Assembly (NCBI GenBank): GCA_963842775.1
Contig: CAWJHQ010000011.1
Coordinates: forward strand, 62,001 to 126,000
Direction: 5' to 3'
DNA from: R-RK-3 sp963842775
Lineage (GTDB): Bacteria; Pseudomonadota; Alphaproteobacteria; Rhizobiales; Rhodomicrobiaceae
DNA: 64,000 bases
Both the position numbers and the translations under genes were made by a program. The notes under the pieces are model-generated. The model did not search any database and was not told the DNA's origin. It worked only from the letters and a program-made list of their open reading frames with translations. Below are positions 29,911 through 39,479 of the stretch, piece after piece (the first letter of the stretch is position 1; each line of letters begins with the position of its first letter).

Positions 29911-30325
29911 TCTGTTCGAGCGCATTCCGATCGACCTCATCGCTTTGCTGGCGCGTATTTGCGTCGGCACCGTGTTCTTTCGCTCGGGGCTGTTGAAGGT
30001 GAAGGGCTGGACGGCCGGCACGACATTATCGCTATTCGAGACGGAGTATCCGCTGCCTGTCATTCCACCGGAAGCTGCGGCCTATATGGCGACCGCCGCG
30101 GAATTGTCGCTGCCGATCCTGCTCTTCGCCGGATTTCTCACGCGCTTTGCCGCCTTCGGCCTGCTCATCATGACGCTGGTCATCCAGATTTTCGTCTATC
30201 CCAATGCGTTCGATACACACGGTACTTGGGCGGTGGCGTTTCTCCTGCTGATGAAATATGGCGCGGGCCGACTTTCGCTGGATTATCTGCTGTTCGGCGA
30301 CAGGCCGGCCTCGGCCCACGCTTAA
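29882..30325 (+). CDS. DoxX family membrane protein
   Basis: The 147-residue protein has four hydrophobic helices typical of DoxX: LIALLARICVGTVFFRSGLLK, AAYMATAAELSLPILLFAG with FLTRFAAFGLLIMTLVIQIF, and TWAVAFLLLMKYGAG (motifs shown in pieces). It starts behind GGGGGAGC inside the end of bufC. DoxX genes regularly close bufferin and related MNIO operons; the protein may handle electrons or quinone in the membrane, but its role is not established. Confidence 0.92.
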   Translation: MKSLYFRAADLFERIPIDLIALLARICVGTVFFRSGLLKVKGWTAGTTLSLFETEYPLPVIPPEAAAYMATAAELSLPILLFAGFLTRFAAFGLLIMTLVIQIFVYPNAFDTHGTWAVAFLLLMKYGAGRLSLDYLLFGDRPASAHA

Positions 30326-30375
30326 GTTCGTTCACCAGGCTCCTGGGATCGGCGGAGCATTCACAGGAGGCTCAC

Positions 30376-31215
30376 ATGCAAGAGCAAAACGGCAAGACAG
30401 TGCTGATCACCGGCTCAACGGACGGCGTGGGCCGGATTATGGCGACGCGGCTGGGTGAAGCTGGTGCGCGGGTTCTGGTGCATGGCCGGGACAAGGATCG
30501 CGGCCATGAGGTCGTGAAGGCGATCGAGGCAGCGGGCGGTGCGGCGGAATTCCTGCGGGCCGACCTGTCGGTGCTTGCGGAAGTGCGCAATCTGGCGGAC
30601 ACGGTTCGCCAGACGACAGATCGGCTCGACATCCTCATCAACAATGCCGGCATCGGCTCGGACGGTCCGGAAGGAAAACGCCAGACGAGCCGCGATGGGC
30701 ATGAGTTGCGCTTCGCGGTGAATTACCTCGCCGGATTTCTGCTGACCCGATCGCTGCTGCCCCTGCTGAAGCAAAGTGCGCCGGCCCGCATCGTCAATGT
30801 CGCCTCCGCCGGGCAGCAGCCGCTCGATTTTTCCGACATCATGCTGATGCGCGGCTACAGCGGCACTCGGGCCTATTGCCAGAGCAAGCTTGCGCAGATC
30901 CTGTTCACCATCGACCTGGCGGAGGAATTGCGCGGTTCGGGCGTGACGGTGAACGCTCTGCACCCGGCAACCTACATGGACACGACGATGGTGCGCCGGT
31001 CCGGTGTCAAGCCCTGGAGCACGGTCGAAGACGGCGCCGACGCTATCTTGAACCTTGCCGTGTCACCCAGCCTGGAGGGACGCAGCGGGCGGTATTTCAA
31101 CGGGTTACGGGAAGCCCAGGCCGACACGCAGGCCTATGATGCGGATGCCCGGCAGCGCCTGAAGGCGATCAGCCTGGATTTGACGGGACTTGCAGCCGCT
31201 GACTCCAGCCAGTAG
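30376..31215 (+). CDS. Short-chain dehydrogenase/reductase (retinol dehydrogenase-like)
   Basis: The start ATG 30376 follows an excellent AGGAGG site. The 279-residue protein has the cofactor loop TGSTDGVG, INNAGIG, the catalytic Ser in VNVASAGQQ and the Tyr-x3-Lys pair in AYCQSKLA. The long insertion after the Ser and the NALHPATYMDTTM loop resemble the extended retinol-dehydrogenase-like SDR group. The gene follows doxX by 50 bases and may be read through from the bufferin promoter, but no functional tie is known. Confidence 0.9.
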   Translation: MQEQNGKTVLITGSTDGVGRIMATRLGEAGARVLVHGRDKDRGHEVVKAIEAAGGAAEFLRADLSVLAEVRNLADTVRQTTDRLDILINNAGIGSDGPEGKRQTSRDGHELRFAVNYLAGFLLTRSLLPLLKQSAPARIVNVASAGQQPLDFSDIMLMRGYSGTRAYCQSKLAQILFTIDLAEELRGSGVTVNALHPATYMDTTMVRRSGVKPWSTVEDGADAILNLAVSPSLEGRSGRYFNGLREAQADTQAYDADARQRLKAISLDLTGLAAADSSQ

Positions 31216-31248
31216 GAGCTCGGGGCTTACCGAGTGACTTGCCCCGCC

Positions 31249-32175
31249 TCAGTCATCCTGGCCGGCCGCCAATTGCCCCTTGACGTGCCGATCGAAAAAC
31301 TCCAGCGCCCTTTCGGTCGCTTCCGTGATCGCTATCCGGTTGGCCTCCAATGCCTGACGATTGGGCGTAGGCGAGTTGAAGCCATGGGTCGCACCCTCGA
31401 ACAGTTCGATTTCGACATTGCCGCCCGCTGACCGGCTTCGCTGCGCGAGTTCCACACAATGCTCCGAACTGACTTCCTCGTCATCGGTGCCGTGCAGAAT
31501 GAGAACCGGAGCGTAGGGCCGCAACGGCCGTTCGTCGAATTGACCCTTCAGGCGGCACCCGGGATAAAAGGCCAGAGCGGCGCGAAAGGCAGGCTTGGCG
31601 TTCGGCCATTTCAGCCCAGACGCATCCCATGTCATGGCTGCAAGCGCGGCGCTGGCGCCATTCGACCAGCCCATCAATCCGATCTTCTCTGGCGCGACGT
31701 CGGGACGCGACCGCAGATAAGCGAGGGCGCCATAGGCATCCAATGGGCGAATGGTGACCTCGTCGAGTTCGGCGGGCCGTTGGTCATAACTGTGGCGGGG
31801 GAAGCCTTGCACATAGCCGCGCGGGCCGAAGCTGTCGACGAGCACCGCAACATAACCCTGCGCAGCCCACTCATGCCCCCATGCCTGGTGACGGGCCGAA
31901 AGCGTGGCCGCGCTATAGACGCCGTTTGCGGAGATCGAATAGGCCCCGCCGCGGCCATGCATCAATACGACGGCCGGATGGGGTCCGCCGCCTTCATCGG
32001 CGGGCTCGAAAACATAGCCGATAAGAGAGGTTTTGCCGTCGGCGCTAGGAAAACTCACGCGTTCCGGCGGTTCGGTCTCGGCCGCAAAAGCCTCTACGCT
32101 CGCCGATATCGCTGCCAGCAGGATGATCGCAACCCGAGCGGCGGAACGTCCCTTGATAGCAAAATTCAAACTCAT
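31249..32175 (-). CDS. Exported dienelactone hydrolase family protein
   Basis: The 308-residue protein begins with a signal peptide (VAIILLAAISASVEAFA). The alpha/beta hydrolase triad is Ser171 (GWSNGAS), an Asp at 231-232 (LHGTDDEEVS) and His264 (GATHGF), arranged as in the dienelactone hydrolase clade. The nucleophile is Ser rather than the Cys of classical dienelactone hydrolases, so ester or peptide-like substrates are more likely. It is convergent with the SDR gene and alone in its transcription unit. Confidence 0.9.
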   Translation of the reverse strand: MSLNFAIKGRSAARVAIILLAAISASVEAFAAETEPPERVSFPSADGKTSLIGYVFEPADEGGGPHPAVVLMHGRGGAYSISANGVYSAATLSARHQAWGHEWAAQGYVAVLVDSFGPRGYVQGFPRHSYDQRPAELDEVTIRPLDAYGALAYLRSRPDVAPEKIGLMGWSNGASAALAAMTWDASGLKWPNAKPAFRAALAFYPGCRLKGQFDERPLRPYAPVLILHGTDDEEVSSEHCVELAQRSRSAGGNVEIELFEGATHGFNSPTPNRQALEANRIAITEATERALEFFDRHVKGQLAAGQDD

Positions 32176-32342
32176 GACACCCGCACTCCGATTTCAGCCT
32201 GAAGTGCCGTTTCCCGGTTCAGCCATGCTAGCAGCGAAAGCTCCGCCGCGCGCGGTAAACGTCATAGCCGCTCCAGCACATTCTGTACCCATGTGAGTAC
32301 TCCCGGCATCGGAGACGGCGGTGTCGTGGAGCTGGCTGTTCG

Positions 32343-33676
32343 CTAAATGCCGCGCGAGCGTGAGGCGAAGTTGAAGCTCTTCACCAGCAGTGAAGGCGCC
32401 GCGACGGGGCCGCCGCTGAGGTCGCCGCCATGAATGCGGCCCGTGGGGCCGATCGCGTCGATATTGCCGAGCATCGCGACCAGGCTCTCGTTGAAACGGA
32501 AATTGCGTACCGGACCTACGATCTGTCCGTTTTCGATGAGGAAGTTGCCGTCGCGGGTAAGGCCGGTGAGCAGCAAGGTACGCGGATCGAGCGTATTGGT
32601 GTACCAGACGCGGGTGACGAGAATGCCCCGGCGCGTGTTGCGGATCATTTCATCAACCGGGGTAACACCTCCGACCATCGCAAGCCCGCCAGGGTAGGGG
32701 CGGGGCGTGCGGCCGGTCTTTTCCGCCCAGTAGCGCGAACAGGAGAGGTTTTTGACGACTCCGTCCTCGATCCAGACCGTGCGCTCCTGCGGCAGTCCTT
32801 CGCCGCCGAAAATCTGTGACGGCGCGAGCGGTTCGGCGGGATCGGAATAGATCGTCACGCGCGCATCGAGAAGCTTTTCGCCCAGCTTCGTCGCGCCTTC
32901 CTTGCCGCTCAGCCAGCTGCGGCCTTCATCGGCCGACCGCGCATCCATCGACCACATGAGGTATTGCAGCATCTCACCGGCGGCCGACGCCTCGAGGATG
33001 ACGGTATATTGGCCCGGATCGAGATCGAGCGGTGGCTGGCTATACGCGGCCTTGGCCACGGCGCGCCCGGATATCCGGCCCGCATCGAGCTCGCCGAAGC
33101 GAAACTCCGAGCCGCCCGCCCAGCCGGACCAGCTCCCATCCCTGCGCCTCGCGGTGACTGTGAAATCGGCCTCGGTGTAGCGGTCATAGGCGAACAGCCC
33201 GGCGCTCGTCGCCATCGCGGTGAAGCGGATCCAACCTGTGAGTAGCCTGTCGCGTCGACGCCGCTATCGACGGCCCTCGCGATGGCGGCCTTGGCCCCTC
33301 GAGCCATCTCCACGGCGCGCAGACCGGCTGTCGGCGCATCGTACGCCGTCCCGGTAGCATATTGCTGCGGGCCAAGCGGCGGCATCTGTTCGGGATCGGC
33401 GGGCGCGAGCCGGGCGATATCCTCCGAAGTTCGTTGCGCCATGTCGAGCGTGCCGTCGTCGAGGCTGGTCACGGTCGCCGAACCGGATCGCTGGCCGAAT
33501 TGCGAGGTGATCGTCAGCTCCACGGCGCTGACGGCGCCATTCGAGGTGGCGCTGTTGCGCGCAAAGCGGAGATTGAGGCTTTCGCCGCCATTGACACGGA
33601 TGATGCAGCCATCGGCGCGCGAGGCCGCGAGCCGGCGGTCCGTGACGCCTTTGACCTCTTCGGGCGTGAGGTGCAT
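32343..33676 (-). CDS. TldE/PmbA-like metalloprotease-family protein (frame break near 33230)
   Basis: The N-terminal part begins MHLTPEEVKGVTDRRLAA and runs through LRFARNSATSNG and GYSQVG. The C-terminal part continues in another frame with IRFTAMATSAGLFAYDRYTE, through LLTGLTRDGNFLIENGQIVG and RNFRFNESLVAMLGN, a typical TldE/PmbA ending. One missing base near 33228-33232 fits. TldE lacks the metal-binding motif and acts as the partner of TldD, a peptidase used in peptide antibiotic maturation and toxin turnover. The stop of the tldD gene is three bases upstream, so the pair is an operon. Confidence 0.88.
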
Positions 33677-33679
33677 CGC

Positions 33680-35311
33680 TCAAATATCCTCGCGCTCGGT
33701 GTTGAGGACGGTGACGCTCCTGAAGCGTGCGGGGACAGCGCCATGCGAAACGGGTGCGCCCTGCATGGGTTGGCCTTTGCCGCAGCTGAATGTGCCGCCG
33801 AGATAATAGGTCGAGGCATCGCCGAGCCCGTCCAGCGAATTCCAAAACTCCACCGTGCGGCCCTGATAGGCCACATCACGCAGCATCGGCCCTAGCTTGC
33901 CGTTATTGATCTCGTAGAAAAGCTGGCCGCCGAACTGGAAATTGTCGCGCTGCTGATCGATGCTCCAGCTTCCGGCGCCGACGATATAAATGCCCCGCTC
34001 TACGCCGCCGATCAGATCGTCGAGCGAAGTGGCATTCGGGTTCGGCTGCAGGGAAATGTTTGGCATGCGCTGGATCGGGAAAGCCGTGGCGCTGTCGCAA
34101 TAGGCGCAGCCATTGGATTTCTCCCGCCCCACATAGCGCGCCTGGCCCAGCGCCATCTGGTAGTTCCTGAAGATGCCGTTTTCCACGATCGGAAACTCCG
34201 CGCCCGATGTGCGCACGCCGTCATCGTCGAAGGCGACGGTTGCCAGCCCGCCGTCCTGCGAACGGTCGGCCATGATGGTCATCAGCGGTGAGCCGAATTG
34301 CAGAGTGTCGAGCTTGTCCGGCGTAACGAACGAGGTGCCGGCGAAATCGGCCTCCCAGCCGAGAGCGCGGTCAAGTTCGGTGGAGTGGCCGACGGTTTCA
34401 TGGATGGTGAGGAAAAGATTGCTGGGGGCGATCACCACATCATAGGCGCCCGGCTCCACGGATTTCGCGGCAAGCTTTTCCCGCAATTCTGCACCGGCTT
34501 GCGCCGCTTCGGCTATGAGGCCGCAGCTCTCCACATAGTCCCAGCCCGCGCCACGTGGGGGCGCGAGACTGTCGCGGCTGGCGAATTTTCCGGCGCTTTT
34601 ATCCACCGCCGTCGCCATGAAGGAAGGCGCGCTGCGCAGCCTCGTCTGGAAGATCGCGCTGCCTCTCGAGCTGGCGAAAAACTTTTCCTCGCGCACGAAA
34701 TGCAGCATGGCGTAGCAGAAGTCGGCGCCGTTCTTCAGCGCCGCGTCGGTGACGGCGAGGAGATGGGCCGCCTTGACGTCGGTGGCGATGCTGAACGGAT
34801 CGGTCTTCACCGGCATGGTCCAATCTTCCTGAACCGCCGGCAGGTCTTCGATGATGATGGGTTCGCCCTGTATGAGCGCGTTGGCCTGCGCCATTTCGAC
34901 GGCCAGGGCAACCATGCGCGCGATCTCGGCTTCGGTCAGGTCGCTGCTTCCAGCGAAGCCCCAGCTGCCATTCATCAGCACGCGGACGCCGAAGCCGACC
35001 TCCAGGCCGTAGCTCGCATGTTGCAGCTTGTCCTCGCGTGCAAATAGCGATTCGCTCTGATTGCGGCCGAGCCGGATGTCGGCGTAGGCGGCGCCTGCCT
35101 GACGGGCAAGGCGCAGCGCCGTGTCGGCCAGATCGAGGCAGGTGGCGCGGTCGAACAGATCCTGGAGCTGATGGGCTGCTTGGACCTTCGGAGGAGACGA
35201 TCGTTTGTGAAAGATGCCGCCCGCCGCAGACGCCCTGATGAAGCATCGCTCCCTCCTGCCCGATAACCCACGCCGTTCGCGCCGCCTGTTCGAGGCGGGG
35301 CGCGAGTGCAT
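33680..35311 (-). CDS. TldD-like metalloprotease (start uncertain)
   Basis: The recognisable protein starts around LFDRATCLDLADTALRLAR (about 35155). It contains the zinc motif HETVGHSTELDRALGWE, a variant of the HExxxH element of TldD, with SNGCAYCDS, and ends GTFSCGKGQPMQGAPVSHG. TldD/TldE pairs cleave unstructured peptides. The first fifty or so residues from the ATG at 35311 are Arg-rich with no family match, so the true start may be a later codon, or another base error may hide it. It pairs with the TldE gene three bases downstream. Confidence 0.85.
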   Translation of the reverse strand: MHSRPASNRRRERRGLSGRRERCFIRASAAGGIFHKRSSPPKVQAAHQLQDLFDRATCLDLADTALRLARQAGAAYADIRLGRNQSESLFAREDKLQHASYGLEVGFGVRVLMNGSWGFAGSSDLTEAEIARMVALAVEMAQANALIQGEPIIIEDLPAVQEDWTMPVKTDPFSIATDVKAAHLLAVTDAALKNGADFCYAMLHFVREEKFFASSRGSAIFQTRLRSAPSFMATAVDKSAGKFASRDSLAPPRGAGWDYVESCGLIAEAAQAGAELREKLAAKSVEPGAYDVVIAPSNLFLTIHETVGHSTELDRALGWEADFAGTSFVTPDKLDTLQFGSPLMTIMADRSQDGGLATVAFDDDGVRTSGAEFPIVENGIFRNYQMALGQARYVGREKSNGCAYCDSATAFPIQRMPNISLQPNPNATSLDDLIGGVERGIYIVGAGSWSIDQQRDNFQFGGQLFYEINNGKLGPMLRDVAYQGRTVEFWNSLDGLGDASTYYLGGTFSCGKGQPMQGAPVSHGAVPARFRSVTVLNTEREDI

Positions 35312-35382
35312 ATTAGCGCAAATCGGCGGAATTACGGGCGGCAAAGTCGCCCTGCCCACGCGTTGGGATCGATCGCGGCGGT

Positions 35383-37602
35383 CTACGCGGCGCGGATTTT
35401 CGTCAGGAAGTCGTCTATATTGGCGCGCAGGGCCTCGGCGTGGCGGCCGAGCTGGGACGCCGCGGTGACGACATGTCCGGCCGCCCCATCGGTGCTCGCG
35501 GCGGCTTTATCGACATCCTTGATGCTGGCCCCGACCTCGGCCGTGCTTTGCGCGGCGGTCTGGGTGCTCATAGCGATTTCATTCGTCGCGTTTTCCTGCT
35601 GTGAAATAGCGATCTCGATGGAATTGCCGATATTGCTGATCTGGACGATGATCTCGTCCACCTTGCGGATCGCGGACACCGCGCCGCCGACAGCCGTCTG
35701 GATGGCGGAAATCTTGCCGCGAATATCCTGCGTCGCCTTGCCGGTCTGCGACGCCAGCGATTTGACCTCCGCCGCGACGACCGCAAAACCCTTTCCGGCC
35801 TCGCCCGCGCGCGCTGCCTCGATGGTGGCGTTCAGCGCCAGAAGGTTGGTCTGCGAGGCGACATCCTCGATCATCTGAATGACGTCGCCGATTTCCTGCG
35901 CCGCGCGCGCCAGCCCCTGCATGATGGTGCCCGCCTCCTTGGCCTCCGCGACGGCGCGCCCTGCGACTTCGGTCGATTGCGAAATGCTGCGTGCGATCTC
36001 GCGGATGGACGCGGACATTTCCTCCGCCGCGCTTGCCGCGTTGTGCACCGCCGATGTGGCGCGTTCCGCCGCCTCGGTCACCGAGGTCGCGCCATTGCTG
36101 GTGTCGGCCGCGACATTCGACATGTCCCGGGCGGTCGCCTCGATTTCCACCGCCGCTGCCGCGAGCGCGCTGGACAGTTCATGGCCGGAGCGGTCGAAGG
36201 CTTCGATCAGCGCTTCGACCCCGAGCCGCCATCTTTCGCGATTGGCCAGTTCCTTGGCTTGCGCCGCTTCCAGTTCGCGCACCTTGATGGCGTTCTGCTT
36301 GAAGGTTTCCACCGCATCGCCCATGCGGGCAAGCTCGTCGCCGCCGCCGCGCGGCACCCTCACATCGAGATTGCCGCTCGCAAGGCCGGAAATGGCTTCG
36401 TTGAGGCGGTGCAGGCGGGAAATGATCGTTCTGCCGACAAACGTCGTTGCGAGGACGACGGTGATCAAACTGGTAATCGCCAGCCCAATGAGAAGCGCCG
36501 AATTGAGTTCAATATCGGCGACCGAAGCGGCGACCGCACCGGTTGCGGTCTGGCGCGCAGCGACGGCGATCTCCTGCACCTGCGCGACGAGCGTAGCAGC
36601 CTTCGCCTTGTTTGCCTCGACCAGTTGCCAGCTCTTGACCATCGCGGCCAATTCGCGCTGCCGGGCGGCGGCGATGCCTTTGGTTTCGCCGGTGAATTCA
36701 AGCAATTGCTGAAGCTGGCCGGGGAGGTCCTTGGTCGTTTCCCGGTCTTTCAGCTTGGCGGCGGATTTCTCCAGCCGCGCCGTGGTCGCAATCAAGCGAT
36801 CGCTCAAGGGACGCATCAGGTCCGAATTAGGCACGAGCGCGGTTTCCGTGAGAATGCCGAGCAGCAGATTGCTCTCCGCGCGCAGCTCGGTCAGCGCTTC
36901 GAGCGGCACGGCATCGTTCTCGGCCAGCTTTTCAAGCTCAGCCTTGATTGCCGCCGGATCAGTGCCGTCCCCCGCCGATTGCAGTCCAAGCGTCAGATTG
37001 AAATTGGCGTCGTCGACGAGCGGACCTACCTTTTGCGAGAGGACCTTATGCGCGGCGCGGGCGCCCTCTACGAGCATTGCGCGCTGTTCGCTGTCTTTGA
37101 GCCGCAGCGCAACCGAGTTAGCCAATGCGTCGGTGCTGGTATTCAATCCGTCGATAGTCAGCCGCAAGGCGTCGACCGTCCCGCGCCCCGCCGCGGTGGC
37201 GGCCAGCTTATCGAGGCTCTCAGCCATCGCCTGGCGTTCCTGCGTCAGCTGCGCGACGGTTTTTTGCAGATCGGCAGGGCTTTCGCTGGCGGCGAGCAGA
37301 GCCGATGTCGAGGATAATTCGGCTGCCTGACGCGCCAGAACCAGCGCATGCGTCATGCCCGGCAGACTGTCCTGGGAGATCTGGCGCAGATCGGCGCTGA
37401 TGCCGTGATAGGAGACGAGAGAGGCGCCGGTCGCCAGCAGGGTCAAGGCGCTGACGAGAGCGAAGGCCGACAAGAGCTTGCCGCGGATTCCCATACGGCT
37501 GAAAAGACCTGTCGACCGAACAGGCAGCCGCACGTTTTCGCCCGCTTCGCGCGCGGCTTGTTCATGGGCCTGCATGGGTGGGGTCTTGCTGGGAACCGGC
37601 AT
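35383..37602 (-). CDS. Methyl-accepting chemotaxis protein
   Basis: This 739-residue receptor has a 40-residue cytoplasmic leader and a first membrane helix (LLSAFALVSALTLLATGAS). A long helical periplasmic region of roughly 300 residues follows, then a second helix (ALLIGLAITSLITVVLATTF), a HAMP domain and the signalling domain with the hairpin tip QTNLLALNATIEAARAGEAG. The periplasmic part looks like a four-helix-bundle sensor; the ligand is unknown. It passes signals to CheW and CheA, whose genes are not in the window. A palindromic repeat lies just upstream of the start. Confidence 0.93.
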   Translation of the reverse strand: MPVPSKTPPMQAHEQAAREAGENVRLPVRSTGLFSRMGIRGKLLSAFALVSALTLLATGASLVSYHGISADLRQISQDSLPGMTHALVLARQAAELSSTSALLAASESPADLQKTVAQLTQERQAMAESLDKLAATAAGRGTVDALRLTIDGLNTSTDALANSVALRLKDSEQRAMLVEGARAAHKVLSQKVGPLVDDANFNLTLGLQSAGDGTDPAAIKAELEKLAENDAVPLEALTELRAESNLLLGILTETALVPNSDLMRPLSDRLIATTARLEKSAAKLKDRETTKDLPGQLQQLLEFTGETKGIAAARQRELAAMVKSWQLVEANKAKAATLVAQVQEIAVAARQTATGAVAASVADIELNSALLIGLAITSLITVVLATTFVGRTIISRLHRLNEAISGLASGNLDVRVPRGGGDELARMGDAVETFKQNAIKVRELEAAQAKELANRERWRLGVEALIEAFDRSGHELSSALAAAAVEIEATARDMSNVAADTSNGATSVTEAAERATSAVHNAASAAEEMSASIREIARSISQSTEVAGRAVAEAKEAGTIMQGLARAAQEIGDVIQMIEDVASQTNLLALNATIEAARAGEAGKGFAVVAAEVKSLASQTGKATQDIRGKISAIQTAVGGAVSAIRKVDEIIVQISNIGNSIEIAISQQENATNEIAMSTQTAAQSTAEVGASIKDVDKAAASTDGAAGHVVTAASQLGRHAEALRANIDDFLTKIRAA

Positions 37603-37621
37603 CGTTCGGTCTCGTCGGATA

Positions 37622-37726
37622 AAGCATCATTGGGAAAAAGTGGTCTTCCCGGTTTTTCGCAAAAAATGATGCGCAGCAAAAAATCTGAGCAGGTCTTTTG
37701 TTGGGCAACCAATAAAAACCTGCTTA
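37622..37726. repeat. Two-part palindromic repeat, copy A
   Basis: Unit 1 (37624-37672) has arms GCATCATT and AATGATGC around a GTGGTCTTCCCGG centre. Unit 2 (37688-37725) has arms AGCAGGT and ACCTGCT around a GTTGG...CCAA inner stem. The same two units, in the same relation but on the other strand, occur at 57896-57999. It lies about 20 bases upstream of the chemoreceptor gene. Confidence 0.85.
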
Positions 37727-37738
37727 GAGGGCGAAGGG

Positions 37739-37766
37739 GCCGGGGCCGCGTTTCCGCAACCCCGGC
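37739..37766 (-). terminator. Possible terminator hairpin after the ABC binding-protein gene
   Basis: GCCGGGG (37739-37745) pairs with CCCCGGC (37760-37766) across a 14-base loop, a few bases after the stop of the minus-strand gene. No strong T run follows on that strand, so the call is weak. Confidence 0.35.
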
Positions 37767-37772
37767 ATCGGA

Positions 37773-38949
37773 TCAGCCGCCTGCCTGGTTGAGCGCCGTG
37801 ATCGGTTTGAATGTGCCGTCCGGTTGGATCACGGTCAGGAACACCTCGTCCATGCCCTGATTGTCATCGGCACCGTATTTCAGCGTTACGCCGCCGAGAT
37901 CGAAGCTGCCGTTCATGATGGTGTCGAGAAGAGCCTTGCGGCTTGGCTCGCCGGAAACCTTCTCAAGCGCGGCGACGACCAGGCGGCCGGCCATATAGCC
38001 TTCCAGCGAGACGAAGCCGGGTTCGGCATTCGGGTTTGCCGCTTTCAGCGCTTCATGATAGCGGGCGACCAGCGGAACGGATTTGTCGCTCCGGGAATGG
38101 CACGACCTGGGTGATCACCACGCCGCCGCCGGCATTGCCCAGCTCCTTGGCGAGCGCGTTGGAGCCGACGAAGGAGATGTTCACGAACACCGCATCGAGC
38201 TTCACGCTGCGCGCGAGCTTTATGAATTCTGCGCAAGGCTTGTACGGCCCGACCATGATGACCGCTTCCGGTTCGCCCTTGCGGATGTTGAGCAGCGCGC
38301 CCTTCACGGCCACAGTGTTGCGCTCGAAGGTGCCTTCGGCGACCAGCTTCATGTTGCGCTTCTCCAGCGCCTTCTGCACGCCGGCAAGACCGGCGCGGCC
38401 GAAGCCGTCATCCTGATAGAGAATGGCGATCTTGGAGATGTTGCGGTCCTTGGTCAGCCGCTCGACCATCGCCTCGGTCTCCTGGAAGTAGGAGGCGCGG
38501 ACATTGACGACGTTGGCCTTGAACGGCGCGCGCAGGAACTCGGCGCCGGTGAACGGCGCGATGAAGGGAATGCCCGCCTCGGTGGCGATCGGCTGGGTGG
38601 CGGAAGAGGTCGGCGTGCCAACCGAGCCGATAAGCGCGAAAACCTTATCCGCCTCGATCAGCTTCTTGGTCGCCTCGATGGATTTGTTCGGCTCATAGCC
38701 GTCATCGGCGGATATCAGCTCCAGCTTGCGCCCATGCACGCCGCCGGCTTTGTTGGTCTCCGCGAAGGCGGCCAGAATGCCGTCGCGCATTCCTGTTCCG
38801 AGAGCAGCCGCCGGGCCTTCGAGCGCGGCCGCCTGGCCGAAAACGATCTTGTCTGCGGCAACGCCGGGGTCGGCCAGCGCGACATAATTGCCCGAGAACA
38901 GGCCGATTGCCGCGGCCAAAGCCGACGACAGGATAGTTTTTCCGTGCAT
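37773..38949 (-). CDS. Branched-chain amino acid-type ABC transporter substrate-binding protein (frame break near 38090)
   Basis: The periplasmic binding protein has a signal peptide (ILSSALAAAIGLFSGNYVALA) and the LivJ-like type I fold: IVFGQAAALEGPAAALGTGM, ADDGYEPNKSIEATKKLIE, ALIGSVGTPTSSAT and FQETEAMVERL. Near 38090 homology passes from FPERQIRS to DKSVPLVARYHEALKAA in another frame, consistent with one inserted base; the joined length is about 391 residues. The start ATG 38949 follows GGTGAGG. No permease or ATPase genes are adjacent, so the partner transporter is elsewhere. Confidence 0.88.
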
Positions 38950-39066
38950 GGAACGCCTCACCTGATGGTTGTCCCAACACAGCTAACAGCAAGCCCTTGC
39001 AATTACGTTTGGCGAAACTGCCGAATTTTTCCGATCGGCGTCCGGATGGTTCCTCGCACCGGAGGC

Positions 39067-39324
39067 CTATCGTTGCCGGCGTGGGAAAAGTGCCCCGGTC
39101 CAGTCGCCCGCATAAGGCTGCTGGGCCAGATATTCAACCTGCTCGCGAGTGATGCCCAGGTCGGCGAGCAAATGGCCATCCATTGCCTGGAGTTGCCGCA
39201 TTTGACGGCGATGGTGCCGAGCGGCTCGCATCCAGGCGGCGGCGCGGGCGAACAGATTCGGTCGTGATGGTGCGGTGAGGTCGGGGGCGGAGGTCGTGCC
39301 GGCGCTGGTAAATTCGAGGCTCAT
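39067..39324 (-). CDS. DUF1127 domain small protein
   Basis: The 85-residue protein ends with the DUF1127 helix pair: AAAWMRAARHHRRQMRQL and MDGHLLADLGITREQVEYLA. The N-terminal 30 residues are polar and Pro-rich. DUF1127 proteins are small, basic, stress-linked and thought to bind RNA or help RNA turnover; several are controlled after transcription. The ribosome site here is held in a hairpin (39331-39360), in keeping with such control. The gene is monocistronic. Confidence 0.92.
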   Translation of the reverse strand: MSLEFTSAGTTSAPDLTAPSRPNLFARAAAWMRAARHHRRQMRQLQAMDGHLLADLGITREQVEYLAQQPYAGDWTGALFPRRQR

Positions 39325-39330
39325 GATTAT

Positions 39331-39360
39331 CTCTCCTGATTTTGCCCCTAAACAGGAGAG
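39331..39360 (-). promoter_or_regulatory. Hairpin sequestering the ribosome binding site of the DUF1127 gene
   Basis: On the minus strand, CTCTCCTG (39360-39353) pairs perfectly over eight bases with CAGGAGAG (39338-39331) across a 14-base loop. The second arm is the Shine-Dalgarno sequence, six bases before the ATG at 39324. Such a structure would block initiation until it is melted or bound. This is read directly from the sequence; the regulatory role is inference. Confidence 0.7.
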
Positions 39361-39479
39361 CGGGTCAATTTATTCGGCGGGACGGTTCACGCGAAGTTGC
39401 CAGGATGTTCGCCCCCGATTAGGCGCGTATTGACGCAGCGCTCGTCCGATTTGGCGGCGTGGTTGATGAAAGGTGAATG

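Noticed and set aside
29959..30375. An N-terminal extension of the SDR gene over doxX
   Set aside because: It overlaps a clear DoxX gene in another frame, and ATG 30376 has a perfect ribosome site.
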